Assembly (NCBI GenBank): GCA_008360955.1
Contig: LUCM01001521.1
Location: forward strand, 154,850-218,849
Length of the DNA: 64,000 nucleotides
Origin: Fasciolopsis buskii
Taxonomy: Eukaryota; Platyhelminthes; Trematoda; Plagiorchiida; Fasciolidae
Reading direction: 5' to 3'
Shown: positions 47,315-58,324 of the stretch, piece by piece
How positions within the stretch are numbered: position 1 is the first letter of the stretch
How the letters are laid out: every line of letters starts with the position of its first letter
Translations under genes and position numbers: made by a program
Notes under the pieces: model-generated
Seen by the model: only the letters and a program-made list of their open reading frames with translations
Told to the model about the DNA's origin: nothing
Databases searched by the model: none

Positions 47315-47458
47315 AACACTCGTCTGTTGGTATAAACAAATCTCGCCACTGGAATAGGGTTCAGTTTGGGACCAAGAGCGGGCACATTAACAGGTTTCAT
47401 TTTTCTAATGCAAACCGTGGCAAACTTCTTTGGAATCCGCTTACATCTGTATTTTCTG
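47315..47458 (+). CDS. Candidate internal exon of an unrecognised gene
   Basis: It lies between an acceptor-like gctcag (ending 47314) and a strong donor-like tctg|gtgaga (47459). The open frame reads, in part, SVGINKSRHWNRVQFGTKSG and FHFSNANRGKLLWNPL. No family recognised. The call rests on splice signals and an open frame only. Confidence 0.28.
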
Positions 47459-48964
47459 GTGAGAAATCATATTTGACCGATAACTATCAGTTCATTGTTT
47501 TTTGATAATTCACTATGGCCCGGCTAGTTACCACCTACTGGGAACTTATGACCTTCTCTACTATTCCAAGTCACAGTGTTTAGATTATCGATTTCTCTTT
47601 CTCATGCAGTGGGTTCTACAGACTGAGGAGCCTGCCCTTTTCAATGCATTCCTGCTTCAAACTTGTCATAAAGAAGCGGTAAAATTCACCAAATTCAGCC
47701 ATCATTTTAAAGCATCGAAGGCGGAGGTTCTACCAAACGTCGCCTTTGACCACTTCCAATTTCATGAAAGCCGGATTCAACCTCGTGTTTAGTTCTAATG
47801 CAATGACAAAACAGGAAAGAAGCCCGCAAAATTTCAAAATATTTCATACTGAATTTCTCGAAAAGACGTAAAATTGTGATGTTCTAAACTTACTTCATGT
47901 ATTGCAGTTTATGATAAGCCACGATCAGGTATTTATGAAGAGCAAACGTAGAACTGTAGTATTAGCATTAGTATTTGAAATAGTGATACAATAACTAATC
48001 AGTAGCAACAAGATATGGATGCAAATTTCCGATATGCATTCGAATAACGCCCAATCCAAACTGTTCAACGGAAGACAATGAGAAGACCAAGACGACTGAA
48101 ATACGTTCGACCAAGTCTATTCACAAATCATGACTTATTATGCGAAATATGACGAATCTGGATCGGCGAAATATTTTCAAGCCAGCAACACTTAGGGATG
48201 TTTGAACTTCTTGGTCGCGTGCCATTATCTTTCCGATTGGCTGGTTGTGTACGCAAGCTAAATTGAAACTGTACCAGCGTGGGTTCATGTAATTAGCAAG
48301 GAGAATCACCTCAGAAGCACAGACAAGTTATTAAGGAATGAGAGTGTTAGTAAACGACCAGTTGTCGTAGAATGGAACAATGAGTTTAAGCTGGGCATAG
48401 GTAGTACCTAATTGTTGTATTTTCACAAGTTAATCCGTACAAAATTATCGTGACAGGGACTTGAGAATTTTTTCATTTTGAATCTTAGTATTCTTGTAGA
48501 ATGGTTTATTGAAATACTACGGTCTAATACAAAAAACTGCGAACCGTTCACTCTGCAAATTTTGCCGTGCATTGCACATACTTCTTTTTACTGAATTACC
48601 AAGCCGTGAGTAGGAGTGAATGAATTTCGTTCTGAGCTTCTCAGTCAGTATCTGCTAAATTATGGGACAATATAGATGGTTCAGACTCCATTGATTTGAC
48701 CTGAAAACATTTATGACAGAAAATGACTTTCAGAAATTAGTCAAAAACCCCAGGAAGTCGGACACAATGTCACTCACTTTTACCAATCCACTGACCACTT
48801 TTTAGTTTTGTGGTCAACGTACTTTTCATCACCAGCCGGGTTGGCGTGTTAACTGCGTAGGCAAAGACCTTTCTGGTCAGTTGTATTCATAATGGTGCTG
48901 CCTGAGATTTGCCGGTGAATCTGACGTACTATGAGTTGGTTGGTATACATCGGAATAAATCAAA
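47459..48964. other. No gene recognised
   Basis: AT-rich DNA. A 96-codon plus-strand frame at 47502-47792 is the only longer open stretch and is unassigned. Confidence 0.4.
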
Positions 48965-49165
48965 TTGGTCTTGGTGGATATCTCCGGCTCCCAATCGGCC
49001 GCTCACATCGAATGCCACTCCAAACGCATTCAAATTACCATCTCGGTGAGCCTCCACTCGGAAGTACTACGCACCGGTTTCCTCCTCATGGAGGTGGCTT
49101 TACTAAAATCCAAAGACGAAGGCGAATCCCTGGCGCTCTCAAACGGATTAACTGGTTTTCGATAA
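48965..49165 (+). CDS. Candidate exon of an unrecognised gene
   Basis: A GC-rich island in AT-rich DNA stays open on the plus strand with strongly C/G-biased third codon positions, the best coding bias among the unassigned stretches. It includes VDISGSQSAAHIECHSKRIQ and EVLRTGFLLMEVALLKSKDE. The left splice site is unclear. A possible donor is actg|gttttc at 49155, or the frame ends at the stop at 49163-49165. I do not recognise the family. Confidence 0.35.
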   Translation: MVLVDISGSQSAAHIECHSKRIQITISVSLHSEVLRTGFLLMEVALLKSKDEGESLALSNGLTGFR

Positions 49166-49426
49166 CCAGTCTTTGCAACATGGTTAAATACTATTTCCAA
49201 ACCAACCACAGGTGGAATACGGAACACACGGCTGCATACTGAACGGCATCTGTGGCGAACGGGTTTACTGGGCACCCAGAACCTTCAAACCCATTTGAAG
49301 CGTGTATGAATTGAGTAATCAATCATCGATTCTCAATGGGTTACTTGATTCTCAGATCTTCCTACTACCTTGTGGGTTAGGCGATCTGGTCGAAGACTTG
49401 GAGTATGATCCCGTAAGCTAATTCTC

Positions 49427-49545
49427 TTTTATCTTTTACTTACTTTATTAATAAAGTGACAATTTACATCCATTTTCAGGAAGGGGGCCGCAGCCAACGG
49501 AGGGCCGCCAAGTGGGGAAGTTTGTCAGCTCGGTAGTATGAAGCC
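49427..49545 (-). repeat. tRNA-derived SINE, 5'-truncated copy
   Basis: Only the body and tail of the SINE family remain on the minus strand (cttccccacttggcggccct, gcggcccccttcctgaaaat, actttattaataaag, then aaagataaaag). The tRNA head is missing or unrecognisable. The best copy is at 38409. Confidence 0.75.
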
Positions 49546-51736
49546 TACAGAAGAATCATGGATCTCGATGAGTAGCAGATTACGTGGAGTTGGAAGATGG
49601 AAGAAATGGGATGTGTGGTAAAGTGTGCACATTTTATCTCTTTCTTCCATCTTTATCATTTACCGTTTTCGTCCTTCACCAAGACCCCGATAGCGCATGA
49701 TCTGTTCACCTCCGTGCAGAATATGTATGCTTGTGAGGTATGATATCTAAAAAGACCATGGAAGTCACTGGAAAAAGGCTGACGAAATAATTGTAAATGA
49801 CCAGTTCTATTGGTGTTGTAGTCCCATACTGCATGTTGCTGACATCTTATCTGTTCATAGCGTAGCAACTCGTAAGATGTAATTGGTCGGATGACAAGAT
49901 AAAACTACACGGGTCTGACTCGGAACAGATTCTGATAGAGGAGAATTAAAGAGAGGAAACCAAGAGTTCAACCGACTGACTAAAATCGAGCTTAGTGTCG
50001 TCCCGACTGCGTGAAGTCGGTAAACATGGAAATTGGTAGATACGACTGGACTGACTGTCCGTGCGAAATTCAATCATTGTTAAGTATGCAACCGCTAGAC
50101 TAGCTAAAACGTTGGATTTCGGCTGTGATAACTTACGTGAATCTACCAAGTCCCGCCTCCAATACGTTCCACGCGAAAAAGAAACAGAAATTTATGGACT
50201 GTTTTTTGTGCCTGAAAAGAAAACAAAGCCTCCTTGACCATGTAACATCGTTCTCATCGTATTCAATCATGTTCCTCCGGTGGAATACGTAAATCTGACA
50301 TCAAGGCAAGTATCAAGTCGGATGAGTTAGCCGGTCCAGTTCGCGTTCCCGGCGAAAGGTTTGTGATCGAAATCGAAATGAAAATGGTCTGAAAGGTTTA
50401 GAAGTTCGCTGCATATATACTATCCGAAATCGAGGATATAGACAAGTGAAGTATCAGACAGGGTAAAATGCGAAATTTCTTTCAATGTTCGATTACATTA
50501 TAAGTAATCAATTCATTTTAATCAGTTACCTTATTGCATTTCTCTGTTCAGAAACTCATCATCACAAGACATTTGATAAAACGTGGAATTTTGTAATAAG
50601 TTGTAAAACGGAAGATTTACAAGCACTTACAAAGTTATCGCCTATCCGATCTTATTTGTAGTCTTCAGGCCGCATGCCAAAGTAGGTCCGTAGGGTATCG
50701 GGAAGTGATATGGTCCAGCGAGAGATGTTCCAAAATCGTTTAGAAAACGCTGGCTATCGCGTTCAGCAAATGTTGATGGAATTTATTCGTGCTTAGAGAT
50801 TTTCCACATTTCCCGAAACTCTTTTCATTCCGCAGATTGACTGGTTTGGAAATAACGCGAGATGTATGCAAACGGATAAACGATGAGCCCCATAACACAT
50901 CCCTGAGAACTGTTTCTTGCACAATAGCCTAAAAAAGGAATGAGAAACCCGTTTCAACTTGAAAATTGATTATAATGATAGGAGTGTTAGTAATTGAAAC
51001 ATTGAGTTCATGTACGAAATGTGTTGTGCCAGAAAAATAAAATAGGACGATATTCAGCCCTGTACATTGTTGTCGTGATTGCTCAATATCTCGTCTCCTT
51101 CAAAGTTGATAAATTTGTAGAACGAACAGAGGGAAATAATACGGGATCAAATCAATTGACCAAACAACTAGCTAAAACACTGTACCTCCTGGAGAGTTTT
51201 GATGAATTTCAGACCGTGCCATTTCAACGTGCAAACATAAAGTTGGAAACAAACTGTTGTTTTTATTGATTTGTTCTCTCATCAACTGCGAATGGATGTG
51301 CAGAGACGAGTTACGTGCGCATCAAATCGAAGGATGCGTTTGTTTAGATGGATAGTTGGTTAGAACGGCCACGCAGTGCGGATCACACAGTTTGGATCTA
51401 GGCCATTCCCGTTGACTTCCAACTGGGGGAGATGTAGTATTTGAAGATATCCCGTGTCTGTTTACAAGGTAAATATCGATCGAGTGCTTTGGGACAGCAC
51501 CTCCTCATTATATCATTTACCACGCTATTCAGGAACAGAGTCAAAATTATTCGGAAATGTCATTTAGGGTAGTCAAGCTCTATAGGTCATATCCAAAGCC
51601 TTCGTCGTACTTAGGCTACCTGCACAGAAGTCATCTATGAGTAGGGGTCGATCGCTGTGAGCTAACGGACAGTAACCGTGCAAATCAGTGACGGATAGGT
51701 GCAACATCATGTGGTGAAGTTCAGCAATCCTTCAGA
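49546..51736. other. No gene recognised
   Basis: AT-rich DNA with short frames. A small open, splice-like piece at about 50270-50360 (plus strand; GIRKSDIKASIKSDELAGPV, followed by aaag|gtttgt) could be an exon but is too short to support. Confidence 0.35.
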
Positions 51737-51900
51737 GCCTGCCTGTAGCATAATGGTTAGGGCGTTCGACTCAAAATCGTTTGTCCTGGGTTCGCGTCCC
51801 AGTTCGGGCGCGGTGGATATGCACTTCTGATGATTCCTAACAAGTTGGATGAAACAGCTGTACACTGCTTCTATGGTTTCTCTATGGTGAACTGTTTTAT
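51737..51900 (+). repeat. tRNA-derived SINE or tRNA pseudogene with tail
   Basis: The head (51737-51811) is tRNA-like: A-box tagcataatggttaggg, anticodon-loop-like ctcaaaa, and a perfect T arm (ctggg ttcgcgt cccag). Acceptor pairing is incomplete (5 of 7) and the anticodon stem is weak, so it is not a good functional tRNA. A non-tRNA body follows with 'gttggatgaaacagctgtac', consistent with a SINE. No second copy is seen in this window. Confidence 0.55.
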
Positions 51901-52699
51901 GAAAGTGTCACTCTGAGATGTCGTCTGCATTGGCCTGAAGCGAGATCTATTTTATACGGGCACATTTGTGCGACACACTGAAATGTTCTTTGATTACCTG
52001 TGCTTTGCTCGGTAAGCCGCGAGTGGATGCGCCCTTAAAAATTTCGTAGAACAGACAAGTTCTTTCTGTATTCTGAATAATTTTTAACGCAAATTCAAAG
52101 AGTTTTGAAGAAATTCCTAAATAACTCCAGAAGTTACATAGTAGGCAAGTCGCAGCTGAACAGATGGGAGGGGAATTATGACACACGCATCATATGGTAG
52201 CACGCGTACCCGCCACGGGGATCGCCTACGTAGCTGTATCTGGTTGCAAACCAGCACACTGGCCCGGACTGTGTTGAATTAATGTTCGATTTATTGCGAT
52301 TACTAGTCGGATGGTCTAGAGACCATAACAATTAACTCACTGGATCGTCTCGGATTCGCAGTCCATTACGATACACCCTGACAATGACGCCTAAGGTGAA
52401 TAAAATAGCTTTCCATGGAAATTCCGAGATTTCTAGTGGTTAGTTAAAATTTGGTACTGCGTGATGAATGCTTAGGCAAAATCAATATACAAATTGGTAT
52501 AAAGTTTCACCAAAAAGAGACTTGTTTTTCATTTCATGGTGGAAAATCGCAGTTAATAAGAACAGTACACAATATAGCCAATTTGTGACTACTTTACTAG
52601 ACTACCGTGGCTCGCAGTTGGCTAATTTTTTCCCGAGAACCTGCATTGTTGAGACATTGTAATTACAACTTCGTGCACCCCAATAGATGCATTGCACTA
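51901..52699. other. No gene recognised
   Basis: Short frames only; no repeats or RNA signals. Confidence 0.45.
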
Positions 52700-53175
52700 C
52701 CCTGCTATTTAAATGAATAAGTAATGGACTGACTAGGTAAGAGGTTTAATGACTAGATGAATGCACGAGGAAGCAAGTAAATATGTAAGTTAGCTAGATG
52801 GTTAGTTAGCTAGTTAGTTTAGTTTAGTCTTAGAATTGGTAAGTGAATGAGTAAATTGCCTACAATGAAGCTACTATTAAGAATTTTCGATAATCAGCCG
52901 AGGATTTTCAACTATACATTCTGAATTGCTTATGAGGAAAGCAACTATAAGTGAGCAGGCAGGCGAGAAGAAAGTAAATAGATGAATAAAGTAATCAATG
53001 GTCTAATTATTTTCTACCCGGCCAGTTAGTTAATTACGTGCTTGGAAAGTACGTGAGAAACTAATTGACTAAATATTAAATTAACGGAATAAATAAGTGG
53101 CCGAATCGGTAACTTAGTGACTGGATGAGTGAGCAACTTAGTTAATTAGACAGCTAACCGACGAATAAACAAATA
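52700..53175. repeat. Degenerate tetranucleotide-rich tract
   Basis: The tract is full of imperfect four-base units (taag, tgaa, tagt, aatg, gtta) with runs such as agttagctagatggttagtt and tagttagtttagtttagtct, and later gaataaataagtggccgaat. It looks like an old decayed tetranucleotide microsatellite or minisatellite. It holds no gene. Confidence 0.6.
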
Positions 53176-53221
53176 AACCAATGTATTAGAACGAAACTTG
53201 AAATGGGAAATTTTGATATGA

Positions 53222-53665
53222 ATGCGGCCATCCTTACGTGCGCGGCCACCAGATTTAACCATTTCATCATTGATTAGTCAGTCCGAAAATGTAAACAATT
53301 TGACCTTAATAATACAAACATATGAAGCGTACAAAATATTTTGCTTAACTCAACCATCACAGTTCAGCAGGCCACGAGATAATTCGATGTGGTTTCGATT
53401 TGTTCACAATGGATACACCGGAAAACGAATCGTGCAATCTGATTCGATCACCCTAATCATGCATACCGGTCAGCAAAGTGCCGGTCGGTTTGTCACGGCA
53501 CGGGCCATTCAAAAATATGCGTTAGCGATTAGCGTAGCGAATAAATTTCGTGAGAAAATCGTGACCGTTGGATCACCAGATTACAGAGCCTGTACCTTTC
53601 GCAAATTTGTACATACAAGTTTATGGGACATATTACATATTCGAGATGCTTGCCAACTCGTGTAG
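53222..53665 (+). CDS. Unassigned open frame of 147 codons
   Basis: This is the longest open frame in the AT-rich right third that is not linked to a repeat. The second half has coding-like composition (FRFVHNGYTGKRIVQSDSIT, AGRFVTARAIQKYALAISVA). The first half could be read as an 82-nt intron (gtcagt at about 53277 to catcacag at about 53358) between two exon pieces. I recognise no family. It could be a single-exon gene, an exon of a larger gene, or chance. Confidence 0.3.
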   Translation: MRPSLRARPPDLTISSLISQSENVNNLTLIIQTYEAYKIFCLTQPSQFSRPRDNSMWFRFVHNGYTGKRIVQSDSITLIMHTGQQSAGRFVTARAIQKYALAISVANKFREKIVTVGSPDYRACTFRKFVHTSLWDILHIRDACQLV

Positions 53666-54115
53666 GATTATATTTGTTGACAAATAACAAGACGAGTGAC
53701 ATGTGAAACTCAATGGGCAGTTCATAAAAACATTTGCTCCAGCAAATAGACCTGAAAATTCATGTTTGTTTGAATGGAAGCCAAATATTTAAGGTCATTA
53801 GAGTTGTCTCACGGACTACCGAGTCTGTGTTTTAGCTCGAATTGGATGGACTTGTTTAATTACCCCCTTCATATGTTGAATTTTTCTCAACGATTCTGGC
53901 ACCACTGTCAAAATTATGAATTCGATCATAAATATTTCCGATGCAGAATTTGATGCAGTAATACTTACTGTTTTTCTACCTATTTTATGTCTCTAGACCT
54001 GTAAATGTGACATTATTTTACCCTCAAACAATCGTGATAGTTTAACTTAAACACTTACGCTGGCAAGCTATCTCAGATGACCACGAGCTGGATTCTGGGA
54101 CTTGTTCACAGTGGT

Positions 54116-54120
<5 letters not shown>
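53666..54120. other. No gene recognised
   Basis: AT-rich DNA without open frames or repeats of note. Confidence 0.5.

Positions 54121-54150
<30 letters not shown>
54121..54150. repeat. (CA)n microsatellite
   Basis: A CA dinucleotide run of about 15 units. Confidence 0.95.
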
Positions 54151-54154
<4 letters not shown>

Positions 54155-54285
54155 CTTCTCCTAGAAAAGCTGGGGTTCCTAACATGGGTCCGATGAATGA
54201 TATGGCAGACACACTGAAGATATCAACTCGACTGGTACTGAAATGTTTGCAATCCAAGAGCTAAGCTCAGTTAGCAGAACCTTAT

Positions 54286-54449
54286 TTATCTTTTATGTAT
54301 TGCCTTTTCCTTCATTTATTAATGAAACAACAACGTACACCAATTTTCAGGAAGGGGGCCGCGGACAACAAAGGGTTGCCAAGTGGGGAAGTTGATCGGC
54401 GATGGGAGGATTCGAATCCGCGACCTTCACATCCAAACTCCAAACCTCA
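54286..54449 (-). repeat. tRNA-derived SINE, copy 4
   Basis: On the minus strand the copy shows B-box gcggattcgaatcctccc, then gatcaacttccccacttggc, ccgcggcccccttcctgaaa, tttcattaataaatgaagg and a tail ending in ataaaagataaa. The A-box half of the tRNA head is degraded. The best copy is at 38409. Confidence 0.8.
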
Positions 54450-56095
54450 CAAAAACCCTTAGTGTCAGCTACAACGAACACAGATTTTCAAAATCGCTCA
54501 GATGTCTGAGTGATAGTTGTTGATACGTTTATCGATCAGTGTCCGTTTCATTAACCATTTATCTGGACGATGAGCCAGTTGACCCCATAGCCACTGCTGT
54601 CACAGGCCAAGCTGGAAAAAAGCGAAATGACGGTTAAACAATACGGGGGTAATTTGACAGATCAACCAAAAAGGTCAACTGCTAATTTCCCAATATCTAA
54701 CAACAAGTAAAATCTACGAGTAGTCGGTCTTTTTCTAGTCTCTGAAGATTTCGTGAATTTTCTTCGGCTTAGCGAAACAACAACTCTCTTTAATCCATGT
54801 AAATTTATAACATGCTAAAACCGGGAATAGATGCTATCGGGTTCCAAACGAAATAGAGAAAATACCTTCACGTTATAGTCACGTCCCTGGCTCTCGAGCT
54901 GTTTGAAATAATTTTCTAGCATTGGACCAGCGCAAAACTGTCCCAAAATGATGACTGATCTGACTGTTTCAATCCACGTACCAGAAAAGTAACACTAGTT
55001 TACCAGTGTTTCAGGGCGTCGAAAAAATCTTTTAGCATTCTTTATTGATCAGAATTACGCAATTTGTTGTGCACACCTGATGCCGAACCGTTTAATAACC
55101 AATTCACAGGTCGACATTTATTCGGAAGAAAACTTCTGCTCTGGCTGTTAGCGCCAGGGTCTCGTACAAGAGCGCCATCTTTCTCCATAGTAAATTGTGA
55201 TTCAAAGATATTCTACAGTTTTCAGATCCAGAATAAAAAAGCACATTAGGCAACACAACGACAGTTTTTACCTGACTAATAACGTAGATACAGGATCTGA
55301 TAATGAAATATGGTAGCGCCCAAATTGGAAGGTCGACGAGCGACAAGTAATGCAGAAAGCATTGAATAACTTCTCATTTTTTCTACCCTCATTGACTGTA
55401 CGTACAAATAGGTGGCCTTTGCTTTTTAGTTGGATGTTGTGTAGACTTAACAAACGATTTGTGATATCTCCAGAAAAGTCTTTTCTCCATTCTTTCCTGA
55501 GTTTATGTTGAAAGCTATATTACAGAGAATTGTAAGGAGTTGTGGATAAGGATTCGCAATAGTTGGACGTCCGACAACGAAGACAGTAACATCCGAACCT
55601 TTGTTTCAACTGTCAAACTCCAAATCTGCAGTTCAAGATTTCGAAATATACTGGATTTCAAAGCGGCAACAAAAATCCAATCAGTACAGACGATTACGGT
55701 TAAATGCAATTGTCCCGTGACAACATCATCTAGAATGATGAGGAAACATGTGCTGGGCCCAGTGTTCCATTAAAATTACACTCGTATGGCTGTTGTGCTA
55801 AGAACTTGACACCATTATCCTGAATACCATAAAACACTGCAATTTCAACAACGAACAATTTGGGATAACATTGATAAAGGCATAACTTCTATAGGTACAC
55901 CAGTTTGCACTTCACTAGAAACGACTGGCCGAAGAATATCACATTGGAAGCCTCAAGTTGATGTGTATCAGCATTTGTTGACCGTTAAACAACCATATTT
56001 CATTTCAAGTCTATTCTGACAAAGACTGTTACAGGATCATTGTAACACTAGCTTAACACAAACATTTCCAACACGAGTGTGACACCGGATTTCAG
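54450..56095. other. No gene recognised
   Basis: AT-rich DNA. Overlapping 60-80 codon frames on both strands around 55064-55773 are unassigned. Confidence 0.45.
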
Positions 56096-56280
56096 ACGTT
56101 TGCAAATGAGGACTCGGTAGTCAAGACTGGACAGTCGCAATTCAGTTATGCGTGGGTTCAAATCCCGCCGAAGTGGAAGAATTTTCTCATTTGGGTCAAG
56201 TTTGATTGCACTTATTCCTTCTTTAGAGTCTCTCACGCCTTTCAGCAAATGCGAAACATATCAGCGAAATAAACGTTGCA
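56096..56280 (+). repeat. tRNA-related SINE-like repeat
   Basis: A B-box (gggttcaaatcccgccg, 56154-56170) with a tRNA-like left part is followed by a body with 'agaattttctcatttgggtc'. The arrangement resembles the minus-strand repeat at 37860-38085, and they may be diverged members of one family. The two are too diverged for a firm call. Confidence 0.45.
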
Positions 56281-57105
56281 ACATTTTCATCATTCTCAAA
56301 GTGAGTTCACACCTCGGCGATCATGAGTGGTAATTGACGAACCGACTGAATGAATTTTTCCGCTGAGAATATGAATGCACCGGGACTAGCATGAGACAAA
56401 CAAGTAGAAATGATGCCCAATAAAAGGGGATGAAATAAAATTTCTCGGGAATCAAAACTGAGGTGACACTTATTTTTGGGCTTTTATAACCCTTTGTTAG
56501 GTGTAATGTTTTAGATGTGACGGATCGATTTTCTTACTGCTGCTGTTGTATTGCCACGAAAGAGCCAAAATTATTGATCCAGCGGTGTCCCTGACCAATG
56601 CATTGACTCCTGGCGCTTACTTTTCAACCTCCTTGCGAACTAAAGAAAAAGGCTTGAAAAATCATCTAACAGGAAGTACACAATGACCACAAGTTTGTCC
56701 GTATAAAGAATACATGGAAAGAACTGCTTCACACTTTATATGGCACTTCCTCCTCAATTGTGAACAAACAGTGAATCCATGTGGCATTGATTTTTCCAAA
56801 ATTGTGCCTAAGGGGACGTTAGCAGTAGTTCGCTACAATTTTTCGTACGAAACAGTTTACTGTATTTCGTGTCGGCCAGGTTATCAATGAGGAGATCTAG
56901 CCATTGGCTCAGTAGGCCCTATTCGTCGGCTTTTCAAGAAATTGGTCATTTTACGGGAATCGCAAAATCTATTTAGATCATCCATAGGGCAGGCTTCATA
57001 AATGACCTAAAAAATCTCGCGAGATAATTATGACGATGAGCAAAAACGATAAAATATACCTAGATTTACTTTTTTGTCATTTCACTCTAGTTATTTGTCA
57101 TCCAG
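56281..57105. other. No gene recognised
   Basis: AT-rich DNA with no supported feature. Confidence 0.5.
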
Positions 57106-57295
57106 ATCCCGCCACACTTTTAAATAGTCATGCACTAGCTTTCATTCCGATGAACGAACGCGAATGTGACAACAAGTACAGCTCCAGTCATCCCACTCCG
57201 TTTGTCCCAGCGACTACGGTCTACCGTCAGTCCAATAAACGAGGACGATTAAATCAGCACAATTTCCTCGGTACAGCAGAGGGAAGTTGTACCGG
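57106..57295 (+). CDS. Candidate internal exon of an unrecognised gene
   Basis: It lies between an acceptor (gtcatccag ending 57105) and a donor (accgg|gtattg at 57296). The open frame is coding-like and hydrophilic and includes ALAFIPMNERECDNKYSSSH and YRQSNKRGRLNQHNFLGTAE. No known family. If spliced it would be a phase-1-entry, phase-2-exit exon of 190 nt. Confidence 0.35.
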
Positions 57296-57829
57296 GTATT
57301 GAGTCACTTTTGCATGGCTCAATTTTCCAGCTCTATTTTTGAGATTTCAATGCAGTTCAAATTTGCCGCCTGGGAAAAAGAAAGAAAATCAAAGGGAACA
57401 TTAGAGTTTTTCTGTCTCTACAGTAATATGCAAGACCAATGAGACGCTCGATGAGGCCATCTGTTGCTCACGTTGTAAATCGAGGTCAACTTTTTCACGC
57501 AAGCGCCCAGGTCGTGTGCAAACCTGTTCCATTTTGCAAAATCTGTGCAAAAACTCATAGCCGGCCACATTCGGTTATTAAAGGGTAGCAGACCAAATAA
57601 ATTAGATTTCTTTTGGGCGAAAGCATTCCATTTTTACTTCATAATAGTCCAGTTGAGCCCCATAAATTTGATCTAAAATCTGAAAGGGGATTTTGCTATA
57701 CTGGATTTAGATAACCACGCAAGTCAGGATGAGATTGCTTGCAAAACGACCTCTTTAACAAGCAGTTAGCAAAATCCTCACCCAGCTAAATTTGTGGTAT
57801 GATTAACTAGATCACAGCCTGTGGGCAAC
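57296..57829. other. No gene recognised
   Basis: AT-rich DNA ahead of the inverted repeat. Confidence 0.5.
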
Positions 57830-58203
57830 TCAATGACGGACACATTCGACTTTGGTCAGTTGTGAATCACAGAAATTGAAGGGTCTGGACCAAACGCTAT
57901 TGGACACCGAGGTCAGGGGTTATCTTCCTGCTGCACATAGCCTCAGCAATCGACAGTGTGCGCAGCTGAACGGCTTTGCATTTGTTAAGGGGGACGTGGT
58001 AGACAAACCTGAATGCCATGTCCGGATTAATCTTATGTCCGGTGTTCACTTAGTGCGCTAATATAGTGCTGTTTGTCGATGTGGTTTATCAGTGGTTTAG
58101 CCAGCGTGGGTGATGCTCTTTGATTCGGATGGACAATTGACTTGTCATTCGATCCACACAGGATGCATAACAAACACATCCGAACGAACATATAACCACT
58201 GAT
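57830..58203 (+). repeat. 374-bp inverted repeat, left arm
   Basis: This stretch is the reverse complement of 61264-61637 with only about four differences in 374 bases. It contains a perfect 13-bp inverted pair (tttatcagtggtt at 58085-58097 and aaccactgataaa at 58194-58206) and a second inner pair (ttcggatg and catccgaa), so its right third can fold back. A 69-codon open frame is identical in both arms simply because the arms are almost identical. The class of element is unknown. Confidence 0.9.
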
Positions 58204-58324
58204 AAAGTAGGCATCGTCAGTCTGTTCTAGTTTTAGATAAGGGTTAGAGCGTCACCACGGAACAAGTAAAGCAATTTGGAGACATTTAAGGCTTCGACTT
58301 AAAATTGCATTTACTCTATCTGTC

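Noticed and set aside
51737..51811. Functional tRNA-Leu(CAA) gene
   Set aside because: The anticodon and acceptor stems are weak, there is no long variable arm, and a SINE-like body follows.
57852..58061. A 69-codon frame found unchanged at 57852-58061 and 61406-61615, suggesting a conserved small protein
   Set aside because: The whole surrounding 374 bp is duplicated almost without change, so the identity reflects recent duplication and says nothing about protein selection.
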